Under the pieces are notes generated by a model, which worked only from the letters and a program-made list of their open reading frames with translations, searched no databases and was not told the origin of the DNA. A stretch of 64,000 bases of DNA from contig NZ_JANIBL010000022.1 of NCBI RefSeq assembly GCF_024505055.1, positions 1-64,000 on the forward strand, given 5' to 3'. Shown one piece after another: positions 18,009 through 27,845 of this stretch. This DNA is from Methylomonas rosea (GTDB lineage Bacteria > Pseudomonadota > Gammaproteobacteria > Methylococcales > Methylomonadaceae). The number at the start of each line of letters is the position of its first letter. Within the stretch, counting starts at the first letter, position 1. Both the position numbers and the translations under genes were made by a program.

Positions 18009-19214
18009 TCAAGCGGCCAAGAAAGGTAAAATGCGCGTCGCCCACCAGTCTATGCTCTCCAGATAGATGTTGGCGATACGCTCGGGATTTATATCGCGGA
18101 AGGTGCTAAGGCCCGGCTCCCAGCGCTCGTAGGCGATGCAGAATTGTAACGCTTCGCCGGCGTTGCCGCGATATTTCAAAATGGCATCGTCGACATCTTC
18201 CGCCAGCGGCAATTGTTCCAATACTTTGGTCGCCGGCATGTCCAGCAAGCTGTCCAAACCCGACAGCATACCAATTAAAAAATAATGCTCCTGATCGTCT
18301 TTAAGTTCTCGCGCTATCAATTCGCACATTTTGGCGCGGATCAGCACGTTTTGCAGCACCGAAGACGGTTTGCCCGACATAGAGGATAAGGCCAGAATAT
18401 TGACCCAGCGTTTGATCTCGACCAGTCCCAGACAGGCAATTGCATGCTGAATGGATTCTATTTTTTGCGGGAGGCCAAAAAATGCGGAATTTAAATAATG
18501 CAGCAACTTAAAACTCATCCCGACGTCTTGCGAGATGATCTTGCCTATTTCCGCAAAACTGGCATCCGCCTTATTCACGGTGGACAGCAATTGGATGGCG
18601 GCGGTTTGGCTGACGCCTAGCCGCTTGCCTTCCACGATATTGGGTTTACTGAAGAAAAATCCTTGAAACAGCTCGCAGCCCCATTCACGCAAGGTTTCAA
18701 ATTCCTGATGCGTTTCGACTTTTTCCGCGAGCAATTTGAGTTTATAGGGTTTTAGCTGTTCAATCAGTTGCCGGGTGCCGTCCAGACCGTCGGCCATCAC
18801 ATCCAGTTTGATGATGTCGGCAAATTCCAGTAAGGGTAGCCAGTCCGGTGACAATACGAAATCGTCCAGCGCTATGGTATAGCCCAGTTGTGACAATTCT
18901 TTCAGGTTGGCGACGATGTTGTCATCGATAGTAACGCTTTCCAGTACTTCGATGACGATGCGCTCTTTGGGCAGATGCAGCGGCGTTTTGTCGAGTATAT
19001 TTTGCGTGGTGAAGTTTATGAAGGCTTTGTGCGGGCCGACCAGTTCGTTCAGGCCGATTTCCAGCAGCGTGTCGGTGATGACTTGATTAGTGGCGTTGGC
19101 GGCACCATCTTTCAAACTGAGATCGAAATCCTTGCCTCTGAATAAAATCTCGTAGGCGAAAGTGTCCAGATGGCGGTCCAGGATTTGCTGTCTGCCAATC
19201 AGAAAATCTGTCAT
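18009..19214 (-). CDS. EAL-HDOD signalling protein
   Basis: A 401-residue cytoplasmic protein. Residues about 1-200 form an EAL-like domain (YEILFRG where EAL is expected, ALDDFVLS where DDFGTG is expected), so several metal-binding residues are changed and catalysis is doubtful. Residues about 205-395 form an HDOD domain (LLSTVNKADASFAEIGKI, LLHYLNSAFFG, IACLGL). This YuxH/CdgJ-like architecture is seen in regulators of motility and surface behaviour. It may bind c-di-GMP without cleaving it. It heads the rhodanese-hflD-mutM run and is divergent from copZ. Confidence 0.9.
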   Translation of the reverse strand: MTDFLIGRQQILDRHLDTFAYEILFRGKDFDLSLKDGAANATNQVITDTLLEIGLNELVGPHKAFINFTTQNILDKTPLHLPKERIVIEVLESVTIDDNIVANLKELSQLGYTIALDDFVLSPDWLPLLEFADIIKLDVMADGLDGTRQLIEQLKPYKLKLLAEKVETHQEFETLREWGCELFQGFFFSKPNIVEGKRLGVSQTAAIQLLSTVNKADASFAEIGKIISQDVGMSFKLLHYLNSAFFGLPQKIESIQHAIACLGLVEIKRWVNILALSSMSGKPSSVLQNVLIRAKMCELIARELKDDQEHYFLIGMLSGLDSLLDMPATKVLEQLPLAEDVDDAILKYRGNAGEALQFCIAYERWEPGLSTFRDINPERIANIYLESIDWWATRILPFLAA

Positions 19215-19334
19215 TTATTTACGGGCTCCCGATCATTGCACTATCATGAGAATAGGTCGCGCCTTATACCATGTTCAAACAGTTTAAGTCGAGAATGGCC
19301 GGCCAGTCTTAATTTCAATCATAAGGAGATAATT

Positions 19335-19544
19335 ATGTCCGAATCAGCGTCATTGACAGTAAGCGGTATGAAATGCGGCGGTTGCGAGAGCAGCATCGTC
19401 AGCAAGGTATCGGCCATCGCCGGCGTGGTAACGGTGCAGGCCTCGCATAAAGACAAACGGGTCGAGGTCGAATTTGATCCGGCGCAAACCGATCTGGATG
19501 AAATCGAAGACGTCATCACCGACGCCGGTTTTAAGGTCGAATAA
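19335..19544 (+). CDS. copZ: Copper chaperone, heavy-metal-associated domain
   Basis: A 69-residue single HMA domain. The copper-binding motif GMKCGGC lies at residues 11-17, and the length and beta-alpha-beta-beta-alpha-beta pattern match CopZ/Atx1 chaperones, which hand Cu(I) to the P-type ATPase encoded next. The ATG at 19335 follows AAGGAGATAATT, a strong ribosome site; a longer frame upstream has none. It is 55 bases before copA. No CueR-type operator was recognised with confidence in the gap to the divergent EAL/HDOD gene. Confidence 0.93.
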   Translation: MSESASLTVSGMKCGGCESSIVSKVSAIAGVVTVQASHKDKRVEVEFDPAQTDLDEIEDVITDAGFKVE

Positions 19545-19599
19545 AGCCTCGTAAGCGTTCGGCCACGGATCAACACGATATTGCTCGGGAATCCTCATC

Positions 19600-21846
19600 A
19601 TGACTTTAGATCAATCGACGAATCAGCACCAGGACATACGCCTTTCCATACTCGGCATGCGTTGTGCCGGTTGCGTCAGCGCGGTGGAAACTGCCTTGCA
19701 ATCGGTACCGGGCGTTGCGTCCGTTGTCGTCAATTTTGCCGACCACTCCGCTACTGTCGGCGGCAATCCGGACCATAAAGCCATGAAGCAGGCCTTGAAA
19801 TCAGCAGGTTACGATGCGGCGGTGATGGAAGGGTTGGAAGACCCGAGCGAAGAGGAAAAGCAGGAAGAAGAGCGTTATCGCGATTTGCTGCGCAAGGCAG
19901 GCGTGGCCGGCGCATTGGGTCTGCCCTTGATGCTGGGTGCGCATCTGGACTTGTTTCCGGCGATGGGTAGTGCCGCCGGCACGGTGTTTTGGTCCGAAGT
20001 GGCCTTATTGACGCTGGCGGTGATGTTTTATTCCGGTGGGCATTTTTTTCATAGTGCGCTTAAGTTGCTGCTGGTCAAGCAAGCCAATATGGACACGTTG
20101 ATCGCGCTGGGCACCGGCTCGGCGTGGTTGTATTCTTGTATTGTCATCGATTATTCCAGTCAATTGCCTTCACTTTCCGCTCATGCTTACTTCGAGGCCT
20201 CGGCGGTGATTTTGGCGTTCATCAACCTGGGCAGTGCGCTGGAAACTCGGGCGCGGGGTAAAACCTCGGCAGCGATACGCGCGCTGATTGGTTTGCAACC
20301 CCGCACCGCCCGGGTGGTGCGAGAAGGGCAAGAGATTGATATTCCTATCGAACAAGTCGGTCTGGGCGAAACTTTGCGAGTCAGGCCGGGTGAAAAAATC
20401 GCCGTGGACGGCGTGGTGTTGGAAGGGCATTCGACTATAGACGAATCCATGCTGACCGGCGAATCGATGCCGGTTGAGAAAATCGAAGGCGCCAGCGTTG
20501 CCGCCGGCACCATCAATCAGCAAGGCAGTTTTTTATTCAGCGCGACGCGCATCGGCCGCGATACGGCTTTGGCGCAGATTATTCAAAGCGTACGGCAAGC
20601 GCAGAACAGCAAGCCGGCGATTGCCAAGCTGGCCGACAAGATTTCCGCGGTGTTTGTCCCCACAGTGGTGGTTATCTCTGTACTGACTTTTTTAATTTGG
20701 GTAAGCATCGGCCCCGATCCGGCCATGGGTTATGCGTTTGTTACGTCGATGACGGTGCTGGTAATCGCTTGTCCGTGCGCGCTGGGTTTGGCGACGCCGA
20801 TTTCGGTGATGGTCGCGGTCGGCCGCGCCGCGCAAATGGGCATATTGATCCGTAAGGGCGAAGCCTTGCAGAGCGCCGGCAAGCTGACTTGTCTGATTTT
20901 GGATAAGACCGGCACCGTAACCGCCGGTAAGCCCAGTTTGGCTGAAGTGATCGCATTTGGCGATTACGACGAAGTTCGAGTGTTGCAGTATGCCGCCAGT
21001 CTGGAATCGGGTTCCGAACACCCCTTAGCCGCAGCGATACTGACTGCTGCTGAGCAAAAACAGTTAACGCTGGACAAGGTCAGAAAATTTCAGGCAGTGG
21101 CCGGTCACGGTATCGTCGGCCGCATTGCCGATCAGCAATGTTTGTTCGGCAATGCGGCGTTGCTGGCGGAATACTCTATCGACGAGAGCAGTCATCGCGA
21201 CAAAATGGCCGAACTGGCGGCAAAAGGCCAGACGCCGATGTTCTTGGCGGTAGACAACACAGTGATTGGCATTGTGTCGGTCGCCGACCCGATTAAACCC
21301 GATTCCGCCGCAGCGGTGCAGCAATTACGGCAGAGCGGTATTCGCGTATTGATGGTTACGGGCGACAACGAGATCACGGCGCGGGCGATTGCAGGGCAAG
21401 CCGGTATCAGCGAAGTCCGTGCGCAAGTGTTGCCGCAAGATAAAGCTGCTGTGGTTAAGGCTTTGCAACAGCAAGGCGAAATTGTCGGCATGGTGGGTGA
21501 CGGTATCAACGATGCGCCGGCCTTGGCGCAAGCGGATGTCGGTTTCGCCATAGGCACCGGCACCGATGTGGCTATTGAAAGCGCCGATATCGTGTTGCTG
21601 CAAGGATCGTTGTTAAAAGTATCCGAGGCGATGGCGCTTTCGAAGTTGACGGTCGCCAACATCAAACAAAACCTGTTAGGTGCGTTTTTCTACAATACCA
21701 TCGGTATTCCGGTGGCGGCGGGTTTGCTGTATCCACTGTTTGGCATATTGCTGAACCCGATGATTGCCGGTGCGGCGATGGCTATGTCGTCGGTAACGGT
21801 AGTCAGCAACGCCAACCGTTTGCGCTGGATTAAACTGGATATTTGA
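19600..21846 (+). CDS. copA: Copper-translocating P-type ATPase
   Basis: A 748-residue P1B-type ATPase that exports Cu(I) from the cytoplasm. It has one N-terminal HMA domain with GMRCAGC (about residues 19-25), eight predicted membrane helices, the TGES actuator loop, the transport-site CPC in [12 protein letters not shown], the phosphorylation motif DKTGT and the hinge GDGINDAP. All catalytic elements are present. An acidic and Arg-rich insert ([16 protein letters not shown]) lies between the HMA domain and the first helix. It is paired with copZ. The next gene starts 13 bases downstream but is unrelated in function. Confidence 0.96.
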   Translation: MTLDQSTNQHQDIRLSILGMRCAGCVSAVETALQSVPGVASVVVNFADHSATVGGNPDHKAMKQALKSAGYDAAVMEGLEDPSEEEKQEEERYRDLLRKAGVAGALGLPLMLGAHLDLFPAMGSAAGTVFWSEVALLTLAVMFYSGGHFFHSALKLLLVKQANMDTLIALGTGSAWLYSCIVIDYSSQLPSLSAHAYFEASAVILAFINLGSALETRARGKTSAAIRALIGLQPRTARVVREGQEIDIPIEQVGLGETLRVRPGEKIAVDGVVLEGHSTIDESMLTGESMPVEKIEGASVAAGTINQQGSFLFSATRIGRDTALAQIIQSVRQAQNSKPAIAKLADKISAVFVPTVVVISVLTFLIWVSIGPDPAMGYAFVTSMTVLVIACPCALGLATPISVMVAVGRAAQMGILIRKGEALQSAGKLTCLILDKTGTVTAGKPSLAEVIAFGDYDEVRVLQYAASLESGSEHPLAAAILTAAEQKQLTLDKVRKFQAVAGHGIVGRIADQQCLFGNAALLAEYSIDESSHRDKMAELAAKGQTPMFLAVDNTVIGIVSVADPIKPDSAAAVQQLRQSGIRVLMVTGDNEITARAIAGQAGISEVRAQVLPQDKAAVVKALQQQGEIVGMVGDGINDAPALAQADVGFAIGTGTDVAIESADIVLLQGSLLKVSEAMALSKLTVANIKQNLLGAFFYNTIGIPVAAGLLYPLFGILLNPMIAGAAMAMSSVTVVSNANRLRWIKLDI

Positions 21847-21859
21847 GTAGGCGTAAAAA

Positions 21860-22417
21860 ATGAATAGTGCGCCTAGATCCTCTACGCATCCATTCAGCGT
21901 CGCCGACTATCTGGGTTGGCCGGACGATGAGCGTTGGGAGTTAATCGACGGCGTTCCGTACAATATGAGTCCGGCGCCGAGTATCAAGCATCAGACTGTG
22001 GCGGGGCGTGTTTTTAGCCGGATGGAACAGTTTTTAAAAGGTAAGCCTTGCAAACCTTTCATAGCACCCGTGGACGTAATTCTCTCCGAGCATGACGTCG
22101 TTCAGCCCGATCTGTTAGTAGTCTGCAACCCGGAAAAGATTGGCGAAAAAGCCATACACGGTGCCCCGGATTTGGTGGTAGAGGTTTTATCCCCCAGCAC
22201 GGCGCTAAAGGATATGCGTGAAAAGAAAGCGCTCTACGAACGTGCCGGCGTGAGGGAATATGTGGTGATCGACCCGTTGGAAAATTACGTACAACGCTTT
22301 TTCCTAGGCGAGGATGGGCTTTACGTCAACGCCGAGGTTTTCGGTGTCGACGAAGATTTGCCTCTGTTGAGTTTACCGGAATTGATTCTGCCCTTGGCAG
22401 AGGTATTTGAGTTGTAA
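21860..22417 (+). CDS. Uma2-family (DUF820) restriction-endonuclease-fold protein
   Basis: A 185-residue protein of the Uma2 family. The N-terminal YLGWPDDERWELIDGVPYNMSPAPS and the core QPDLLVV...PDLVVEVLSPST with a later KKALYERAGVREYVVIDP are characteristic and carry the D-(D/E)xK-type residues of a nuclease fold. Family members are abundant in cyanobacteria and scattered elsewhere, often in mobile contexts, with no well-established role. It lies 13 bases after copA and could be co-transcribed with it. Confidence 0.88.
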   Translation: MNSAPRSSTHPFSVADYLGWPDDERWELIDGVPYNMSPAPSIKHQTVAGRVFSRMEQFLKGKPCKPFIAPVDVILSEHDVVQPDLLVVCNPEKIGEKAIHGAPDLVVEVLSPSTALKDMREKKALYERAGVREYVVIDPLENYVQRFFLGEDGLYVNAEVFGVDEDLPLLSLPELILPLAEVFEL

Positions 22418-22418
22418 T

Positions 22419-22452
22419 TAGCTGTTAGTGCCGTTTGCGGCACGAACAGCTA
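22419..22452. terminator. Convergent hairpin between Uma2 gene and chemoreceptor gene
   Basis: TAGCTGTT-A-GTGCCG at 22419-22433 pairs with CGGCAC-G-AACAGCTA at 22438-22452, a 14-bp stem with one mismatch and a 4-base loop. It fills the 43-base gap between two converging genes and probably ends transcription from both sides. Confidence 0.75.
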
Positions 22453-22460
22453 TTAGGTGT

Positions 22461-24077
22461 TTATAGCTTGAACTGTGAAATCGTGGTATGCAAATTACCG
22501 GCGATTTTTTGCAAATGATGGGCTTCTTGCGCGGTTTGCTCCGCGTCTCTTGAGTTGTTGATGGTGACGTCATTAATCGAGTTAATGTTTTGATTAATGT
22601 GCTCGACCACAATTTTTTGTTCTTTCACCGCGTCGGAAATATGCGTATTCATGGTGGAAATTTGCGCCACCATGCTTGAGATGTTATCCAGCAACTCGCC
22701 GGTACTTTCGATCACTTCAACGGTCTCTTTAGCCTGATTCCGGCTTTCCGACATGGCTTTTACCGCTTCCCGCGAGCCTTGCTGCAAGCGTTCTATCATC
22801 GCTTGAATTTCGTGGGTGGAGTCCTGGGTCCGGCTGGCCAGTGTGCGCACTTCGTCCGCGACTACCGCAAAACCACGGCCTTGTTCGCCGGCTCTGGCTG
22901 CCTCAATGGCGGCATTTAGCGCCAATAAATTGGTCTGATCGGCGATACTTTGAATCACATCCAGCACCGAGCTGACATTCACGCAATTTTGTTCGACATT
23001 ACCGATCACCGTGCTGGCCCTGTCGATATTGTTCGACAGCGCATGAATCGATTGCACTGTATTGGTCACTACGGCCTTGCCGTTGTTGGCGGCGACGCTA
23101 CTTCTCTGCGCAGTTTGGGCGGCGTTGGCGGTGTTGTTAGACACTTCTGTGACCGTCGCGGACAGTTCCGTTACCGTCGCCGCGACCTGGTCGGTACCCA
23201 TTTGTTGTTTCAGAATATCCTCTTGCACCCGCTCGGACATTTGGCTCAAGCGGTTCGAGGCGGTGCTTAATTGATCGGATTCCATCGCCACTTGTCGCAT
23301 CAAGCTGTGTAACACGCTTAGAAAACCGTTGAACTGGGTGACGATAATGCCGACTTCGTCGTTGCCTTCATGCGGAATGCGCCGAGTCAAATCGCCGCCG
23401 CCTTGTTTCAGCAGCTGCAACGATTTTTGTAGCGCGGTCAATGGCGGCTCTATTTTGAAGTAAAGCATGCTCAAACAGGTCATCACAAACAGTAACAGTC
23501 CGATGGAAAATGCAATTCGCGATAGGCTGTAATCGTGCAAGGATGAACTCAATTGCTCGTTGGCGAGAGCAAGCTCCCGGTCGAGTTGCTCGGTAATTCT
23601 GTTTAATTCACTGGTTAGGCTGGCGGCCGTATCGTCAAGGCCCGATCCGGGCGCTTTCATGGTGACTGTGCCGGCCTCGTTACCCAAATTGATATAGTCC
23701 CAGCCCATTTTGACGCCGGCATCGTGCATCGCTTGGATTTGCCGTTTCAATGCTTCAATTTGAGATTGCAGTTCCGGGCGAGATTGCGCGGCTTTGTCGA
23801 GATTAGCAAAGGCAGCATCCAAGTTTTGTTTCGCTTCCGCAAAGCCGCCATCACTGTGCGTGGCGCCGACGTCGGTAAGAAATTGTTGAATCTGCACCAC
23901 ATGAAAACGCACATGGGACAAATAGTCCGAGGTGTTTTGTTTCTGAGTCGCTGCCTGCAAGTTTTCGTCTATGGATTGAAACGCGTGCCACAGCGAAAAT
24001 ACAAACACTAGATTGGCAAATGCCAAAGCGGAAGCAATTAAGATCAGCGAAGATTTGATCGAGGTATTTTTAAACAT
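22461..24077 (-). CDS. Methyl-accepting chemotaxis protein
   Basis: A 538-residue chemoreceptor. It has a membrane helix near residues 7-27, a roughly 160-residue helical periplasmic sensor without a recognised ligand motif, a second membrane helix near 185-205 and a HAMP domain. The cytoplasmic signalling hairpin has the conserved tip [21 protein letters not shown] near 410. It relays to CheA/CheW. The ATG at 24077 is chosen; a TTG at 24092 is also possible. It is the last gene of an operon with a porin, a tetraheme cytochrome and a HAMP protein, which suggests that its cue may be redox state or a metal. Confidence 0.92.
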   Translation of the reverse strand: MFKNTSIKSSLILIASALAFANLVFVFSLWHAFQSIDENLQAATQKQNTSDYLSHVRFHVVQIQQFLTDVGATHSDGGFAEAKQNLDAAFANLDKAAQSRPELQSQIEALKRQIQAMHDAGVKMGWDYINLGNEAGTVTMKAPGSGLDDTAASLTSELNRITEQLDRELALANEQLSSSLHDYSLSRIAFSIGLLLFVMTCLSMLYFKIEPPLTALQKSLQLLKQGGGDLTRRIPHEGNDEVGIIVTQFNGFLSVLHSLMRQVAMESDQLSTASNRLSQMSERVQEDILKQQMGTDQVAATVTELSATVTEVSNNTANAAQTAQRSSVAANNGKAVVTNTVQSIHALSNNIDRASTVIGNVEQNCVNVSSVLDVIQSIADQTNLLALNAAIEAARAGEQGRGFAVVADEVRTLASRTQDSTHEIQAMIERLQQGSREAVKAMSESRNQAKETVEVIESTGELLDNISSMVAQISTMNTHISDAVKEQKIVVEHINQNINSINDVTINNSRDAEQTAQEAHHLQKIAGNLHTTISQFKL

Positions 24078-24092
24078 GGGATTTGATGACAA

Positions 24093-24674
24093 TTATTTTT
24101 CCAGTTTCTCTAAATCAGTCACCAACGCGGCCATTGCCGCGACGGCATGGTGTTGGGTTTCTGACAATGCGTCGCCGTTGTTTAAGGCGTATAAGCCGAT
24201 TTGCCGGTTGAGTTCGGCAATTAATCGCGTGCGATGGTCCCGGCGGCTGCGTAGCTTGGCAACCATATTCGAGAACGATAGCGCCAGATCCTGCAGCTGA
24301 TCGTGTTCCCGCAAGTGCGTGACGGTATCGAGTTTGCCGTCGCCGACTTCTTGGCAGAGTGTTTCGAAGCGGTATAAAGGGCCGGCGATTTTGTGCGAGG
24401 CGTAGAGAACGGTGCTAACCGCAATGCCGCCGGCAACCAAAATGGCCACCAAGTTGCCGATTAAAATCGATACGCCCAGTCGTTCCGCAGCGTTGACGAT
24501 ATTGGCGTGCGCCGATTGGGATTGAGCTTGCAGATCGCCGCCGGTCATCCAATAAATCAGGAGCGCCGAACACAATCCGGCGAGCAATATCAGCGCGAAA
24601 GCGCCGAGTATGAAACGGCCTTGGAAGTCCTTTTTGATAAAAATTTGGCGGCGTTTGGTAACGGTATTGTTCAT
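24093..24674 (-). CDS. HAMP-domain membrane protein without output domain
   Basis: A 193-residue inner-membrane protein with two helices (about 21-42 and 67-92), a very short periplasmic loop of about 25 residues, and a HAMP-like segment (SHKIAGPLYRFETLCQEVGDGKL). A helical tail with RRDHRTRLIAELNRQIGLYAL follows. No kinase, cyclase or MCP domain is present. Similar proteins occur beside multiheme cytochromes and chemoreceptors. It might bridge the cytochrome to the receptor encoded 15 bases downstream, but that is inference. AAGG overlapping the upstream stop region serves as ribosome site. Confidence 0.72.
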   Translation of the reverse strand: MNNTVTKRRQIFIKKDFQGRFILGAFALILLAGLCSALLIYWMTGGDLQAQSQSAHANIVNAAERLGVSILIGNLVAILVAGGIAVSTVLYASHKIAGPLYRFETLCQEVGDGKLDTVTHLREHDQLQDLALSFSNMVAKLRSRRDHRTRLIAELNRQIGLYALNNGDALSETQHHAVAAMAALVTDLEKLEK

Positions 24675-24685
24675 TTTCAGGAACC

Positions 24686-25192
24686 TTAGTTGACGTTATG
24701 ACAAGTTAAACAGAGCTCGCCGTCGCTGTTGTTACGGCGTAGTAAAAAGCTTTTTTTCAGCCTTTCAGCATTCATCAGTTTATCCATGAAACTGTGGCTG
24801 GCTTGCGGCCGGTCGCTATCCAGCTTGCCGTGCGTGTAGTGACAGGTTAGACAGGTAATGTCGTTTTCCTCGTTAAGCGGCAAGTCGGCGGGTACCGGAA
24901 AGTCGATATTTAAGCCCACTTTGTGGCCTTGATTGGGATTATGGCACGAGGAGCACATTGCCACGCCGTCTTTGCTGAAGGTGGTTTGATCGGCCGTCAT
25001 GTTTTTGCTGTGCAAAATTCCCTCGTCTTTTAGTTCCGGGGTTGTGGTGTGGCAATTGGTACAGCCGGCTTGCGAAGATTGTTTGGAAATGAGATGCGGA
25101 TTGTCGTCGGCGGTATGCGCGCCGCTGACGAACATTAGCAAAAGTGCGCCGGTGCCGCCGGCCAATAAGCATTTGTATAGGAGCTTGTTCAT
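24686..25192 (-). CDS. Periplasmic tetraheme c-type cytochrome
   Basis: A 168-residue exported cytochrome with a signal peptide (about 1-27). Four CxxCH haem-binding motifs start at residues 44, 80, 114 and 161, and several other His residues (for example at 33, 61, 90, 121) could be distal ligands. A low-potential electron shuttle is likely. The motif spacing resembles doubled-CxxCH/cytochrome c3-like proteins. It begins two bases after the porin stop, so a functional link with the porin is likely, as in porin-cytochrome modules for electron transfer across the outer membrane, although this porin is not recognisably MtrB-like. Confidence 0.9.
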   Translation of the reverse strand: MNKLLYKCLLAGGTGALLLMFVSGAHTADDNPHLISKQSSQAGCTNCHTTTPELKDEGILHSKNMTADQTTFSKDGVAMCSSCHNPNQGHKVGLNIDFPVPADLPLNEENDITCLTCHYTHGKLDSDRPQASHSFMDKLMNAERLKKSFLLRRNNSDGELCLTCHNVN

Positions 25193-25194
25193 GA

Positions 25195-26655
25195 TTAAAA
25201 AGACATGACGATTTGGGCTATGCCCAGTTTTCTGTCGAAATAACGCTCGGCTGTTTCTGTGCCCAGCGAATCGTTGTATTCAAATTTGACCCGCAAATGA
25301 TCGCTAAATTTATAGTTAAAGCCCAGGCTAAGCATGGAGATGTCGTTGATCGCCACGGTGCTGCCGTCGAAGTCCAGGCCAAGGTCTTGCGAAGGTTGCC
25401 AGCGGCTGTAGCGGGCGAACGCCACTATCGGTTGTTTGCTCAGGCTTTCCAGGTCCACGGTCAGCGTGGAGTGATAGCCCAATTGGTGGCCCTTGCCGAA
25501 AGGGCTGGTGTTTGGATCGGGGATGATGATCGGCAATGGGTTGCCGTCCGCGTCTTGCTCCAAAAACACCTGTTGATGCGCATTCAGCAGCATGAATTCG
25601 TTTTGTAAGCGCCATATGCCGTAGCCGATACTCAGGTCCGCGCCGTAAACGGTATTGCGGATCCGGTTTTCGCCATCGAACTCGCTGAGGTGGGAAACGC
25701 CGATTTCAATGCCTTCAGGATTGGCATTGTGGATCTTGTAGGTGTTTTGCCCCAAAGCCAGACCCAACCGGCCGCCGACGGTATGGCCGTCGTTGGCATA
25801 GAGGGCGTCGGTCCAGAAGGCCGAATAGTTGAATATATCCCAAGCGCCATAGGAACGAATACCGTCGGCATTGTAACCGCCCAATTGCATGCGGGAGGTG
25901 GTCAACGGCGCGGTAATAGTCATGCGGTCCTTGTTGGCGAAATTTTGGTAGTCGTTACCGAACGGTAAGTCGAAACGGCCGGCCTGGATGTGAAAACCCT
26001 TGTTATTGAAAATCCGGCCACGCGGCGGAATACGATCATTGAACGAATGGTAGTCGACCAGCGCGACGGCGATGCCGGCCATGGTGCTGCCGCCACTTAG
26101 CGCGCCGGGGCCGCTGTTGCCGCAGAATACCGCGCCGGGCGCGCCATAATCGGCGTTGGATGAATTGCCGCACAGTACTAACGCCGAGCTTGCGCCAAAG
26201 TGGTCGTCATGCACATAGTCCAGATCCAATTCCACCGAGCCAACACTGAAGGTTTGGTCGGTAGAGTTGCCGGTTTTGGCGTTGATGTCGAAAAAGCCGC
26301 TCATTTGCAGGCCGTTGGCTTCGGCAGCTTCTTTCAAAGCAGCAATTTTTTTGTCCAGCGCTTTCAGTTTGGTATCCACTGTCGGCTCGGGCTTAGCATT
26401 GGCAGCGGTTTTTACCGGTGCCGGTTCGCCGGCCGGAGCTACTGTTGGGTTTGCCAACACCGCGACCGAATTGCTTCTTTCCTGCTCCAGTTGTTTGATG
26501 CGGGCTTCCAGTTGTTCAATTTTCTGGTCTTTTTCCTTCAGCATGCCTTGCACAATCTGCCTAATATGCTCGTCTTCCGCAGCGGTTGCATGTGCGTCGG
26601 CGTGGGCTGCCAAGCTAAGCAGGGCGATAGCTATTCGCTGGTTTCTTGGGTGCAT
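25195..26655 (-). CDS. Outer-membrane porin-like beta-barrel protein with N-terminal coiled coil
   Basis: A 486-residue outer-membrane protein. It has a signal peptide (about 1-22), a coiled coil (about 30-60, heptads with Leu and Glu), a Pro/Ala linker, a second helical stretch near 100-120 and then a barrel of alternating hydrophobic strands ending in Phe (IVMSF), the usual barrel signal. The GFFDINA start of the barrel resembles LbtU/DUF3573-like porins. Two Cys bracket a Gly/Asn-rich loop near 182 and 197. The ATG at 26655 is chosen because it opens a proper signal peptide; 26715 would add a non-signal extension. It leads a four-gene operon. Confidence 0.83.
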   Translation of the reverse strand: MHPRNQRIAIALLSLAAHADAHATAAEDEHIRQIVQGMLKEKDQKIEQLEARIKQLEQERSNSVAVLANPTVAPAGEPAPVKTAANAKPEPTVDTKLKALDKKIAALKEAAEANGLQMSGFFDINAKTGNSTDQTFSVGSVELDLDYVHDDHFGASSALVLCGNSSNADYGAPGAVFCGNSGPGALSGGSTMAGIAVALVDYHSFNDRIPPRGRIFNNKGFHIQAGRFDLPFGNDYQNFANKDRMTITAPLTTSRMQLGGYNADGIRSYGAWDIFNYSAFWTDALYANDGHTVGGRLGLALGQNTYKIHNANPEGIEIGVSHLSEFDGENRIRNTVYGADLSIGYGIWRLQNEFMLLNAHQQVFLEQDADGNPLPIIIPDPNTSPFGKGHQLGYHSTLTVDLESLSKQPIVAFARYSRWQPSQDLGLDFDGSTVAINDISMLSLGFNYKFSDHLRVKFEYNDSLGTETAERYFDRKLGIAQIVMSF

Positions 26656-26894
26656 GTCTATCTCTGGGTGTAAGCTTAGGACTACGTTTGTTTCAGAATC
26701 GTCGTAATGAGGCAAGGTTAGTTGCTTTTGTTGGCATTACAAGTTGGTGCATATTGCCGCGCTAAATTCGCCGATCCGTTTCCGAATGACGGTGCGGCTT
26801 ATTCAACAAAGAATCTAATGTTACAATGGACGGTTTTATGCCCGGCGCGCGTCTGTCAAAGGCTGGGAAACCGCGAATCAAGCTTAGGTCGTTT

Positions 26895-27833
26895 ATGAAT
26901 AAACTGAAATGTGCCGTGATAGGTGCCGGATATTTAGGAAAGTTTCATGCGGAAAAATACGCATCGTTAAAGGATTGCGAATTGGTGGCGGTGGTTGATA
27001 TCAATGCCGAGGCGGCTCAACAAGTCGCCGAAAAAACCGGCTCTCAAGCTTTGACGGATTACCAGGAATTACTGGGCAAAGTCGATGCGGTCAGCGTTGT
27101 GGTTCCCACCAGCTACCACCACCGCGTATCCAAGGACTTTCTGAACGCCGGCGCGCATGTATTGGTGGAAAAGCCGATCACCGTTACGGTTGAAGAAGCC
27201 GATGAGCTGATCGCGATTGCCAAGGAAAAAAACGTCATTCTCCAGGTCGGGCACTTGGAACGGTTCAATCCAGCCGTGCGCGGTCTGGAAAAAATGGAAG
27301 ATAAGCCTTTATTCATCGAGTCGCATCGCCTATCGCCGTTTAATCCACGCGCCAACGACGTCAGCGTGGTGCTGGATTTGATGATTCACGATATCGATAT
27401 CATCATGGCCCTGGTCGATTCGGAAGTCGAAAAAATCGATGCCAGCGGCACGGCTGTGCTGACCCAAGGCACCGACATCGCCAATGCCCGCATCACGTTT
27501 AAAAACGGCTGCGTGGCTAACGTGACAGCTAGTCGGATTAGTATGAAGATGGAACGCAAAATGCGCATGTTCCGCCCCAGTTCCTATATTTCCGTGGACT
27601 TTCAGAACCGGGTTTTGATCAAACACAGGACCGGCGAGAAGGAAATGTTTCCCGGCATCCCGGAAATCGTTACCGAGGAATCGGTATTTGAAAGCGGCGA
27701 CGCCCTGCTTGACGAGATTAAACATTTTGTCAATTGCATCAAGACCGGCGAGAATCCGCTGGTTCCCGGCGAAGCGGGCCGTAAAGCGCTGGCTACCGCG
27801 ATAGAAATCACTAAATTCTTAATCCATCGATAA
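26895..27833 (+). CDS. gnnA: Gfo/Idh/MocA-family oxidoreductase, probable UDP-GlcNAc 3-dehydrogenase GnnA
   Basis: A 312-residue NAD(P)-dependent sugar dehydrogenase. The Rossmann motif AVIGAGYLGKFHAEKY opens the protein, the EKP block (LVEKPITV) is near residue 96, and the DLMIHDIDI block carries the catalytic His. Followed directly by a DegT-type aminotransferase and then lpxB, it matches the gnnA-gnnB pair of Acidithiobacillus, which converts UDP-GlcNAc to UDP-GlcNAc3N for lipid A with amide-linked acyl chains. The assignment rests on context and family. The ATG at 26895 avoids a basic non-family extension from 26826. Confidence 0.82.
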   Translation: MNKLKCAVIGAGYLGKFHAEKYASLKDCELVAVVDINAEAAQQVAEKTGSQALTDYQELLGKVDAVSVVVPTSYHHRVSKDFLNAGAHVLVEKPITVTVEEADELIAIAKEKNVILQVGHLERFNPAVRGLEKMEDKPLFIESHRLSPFNPRANDVSVVLDLMIHDIDIIMALVDSEVEKIDASGTAVLTQGTDIANARITFKNGCVANVTASRISMKMERKMRMFRPSSYISVDFQNRVLIKHRTGEKEMFPGIPEIVTEESVFESGDALLDEIKHFVNCIKTGENPLVPGEAGRKALATAIEITKFLIHR

Positions 27834-27845
27834 AGGGCTGTCACT

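Noticed and set aside
19215..19334. CueR-type operator between the EAL/HDOD gene and copZ
   Set aside because: No convincing dyad with a 19-base promoter spacer was seen.
21860..22417. Uma2 gene as sign of a mobile element
   Set aside because: No transposase, direct repeats or integration site borders it; base composition is like its neighbours.
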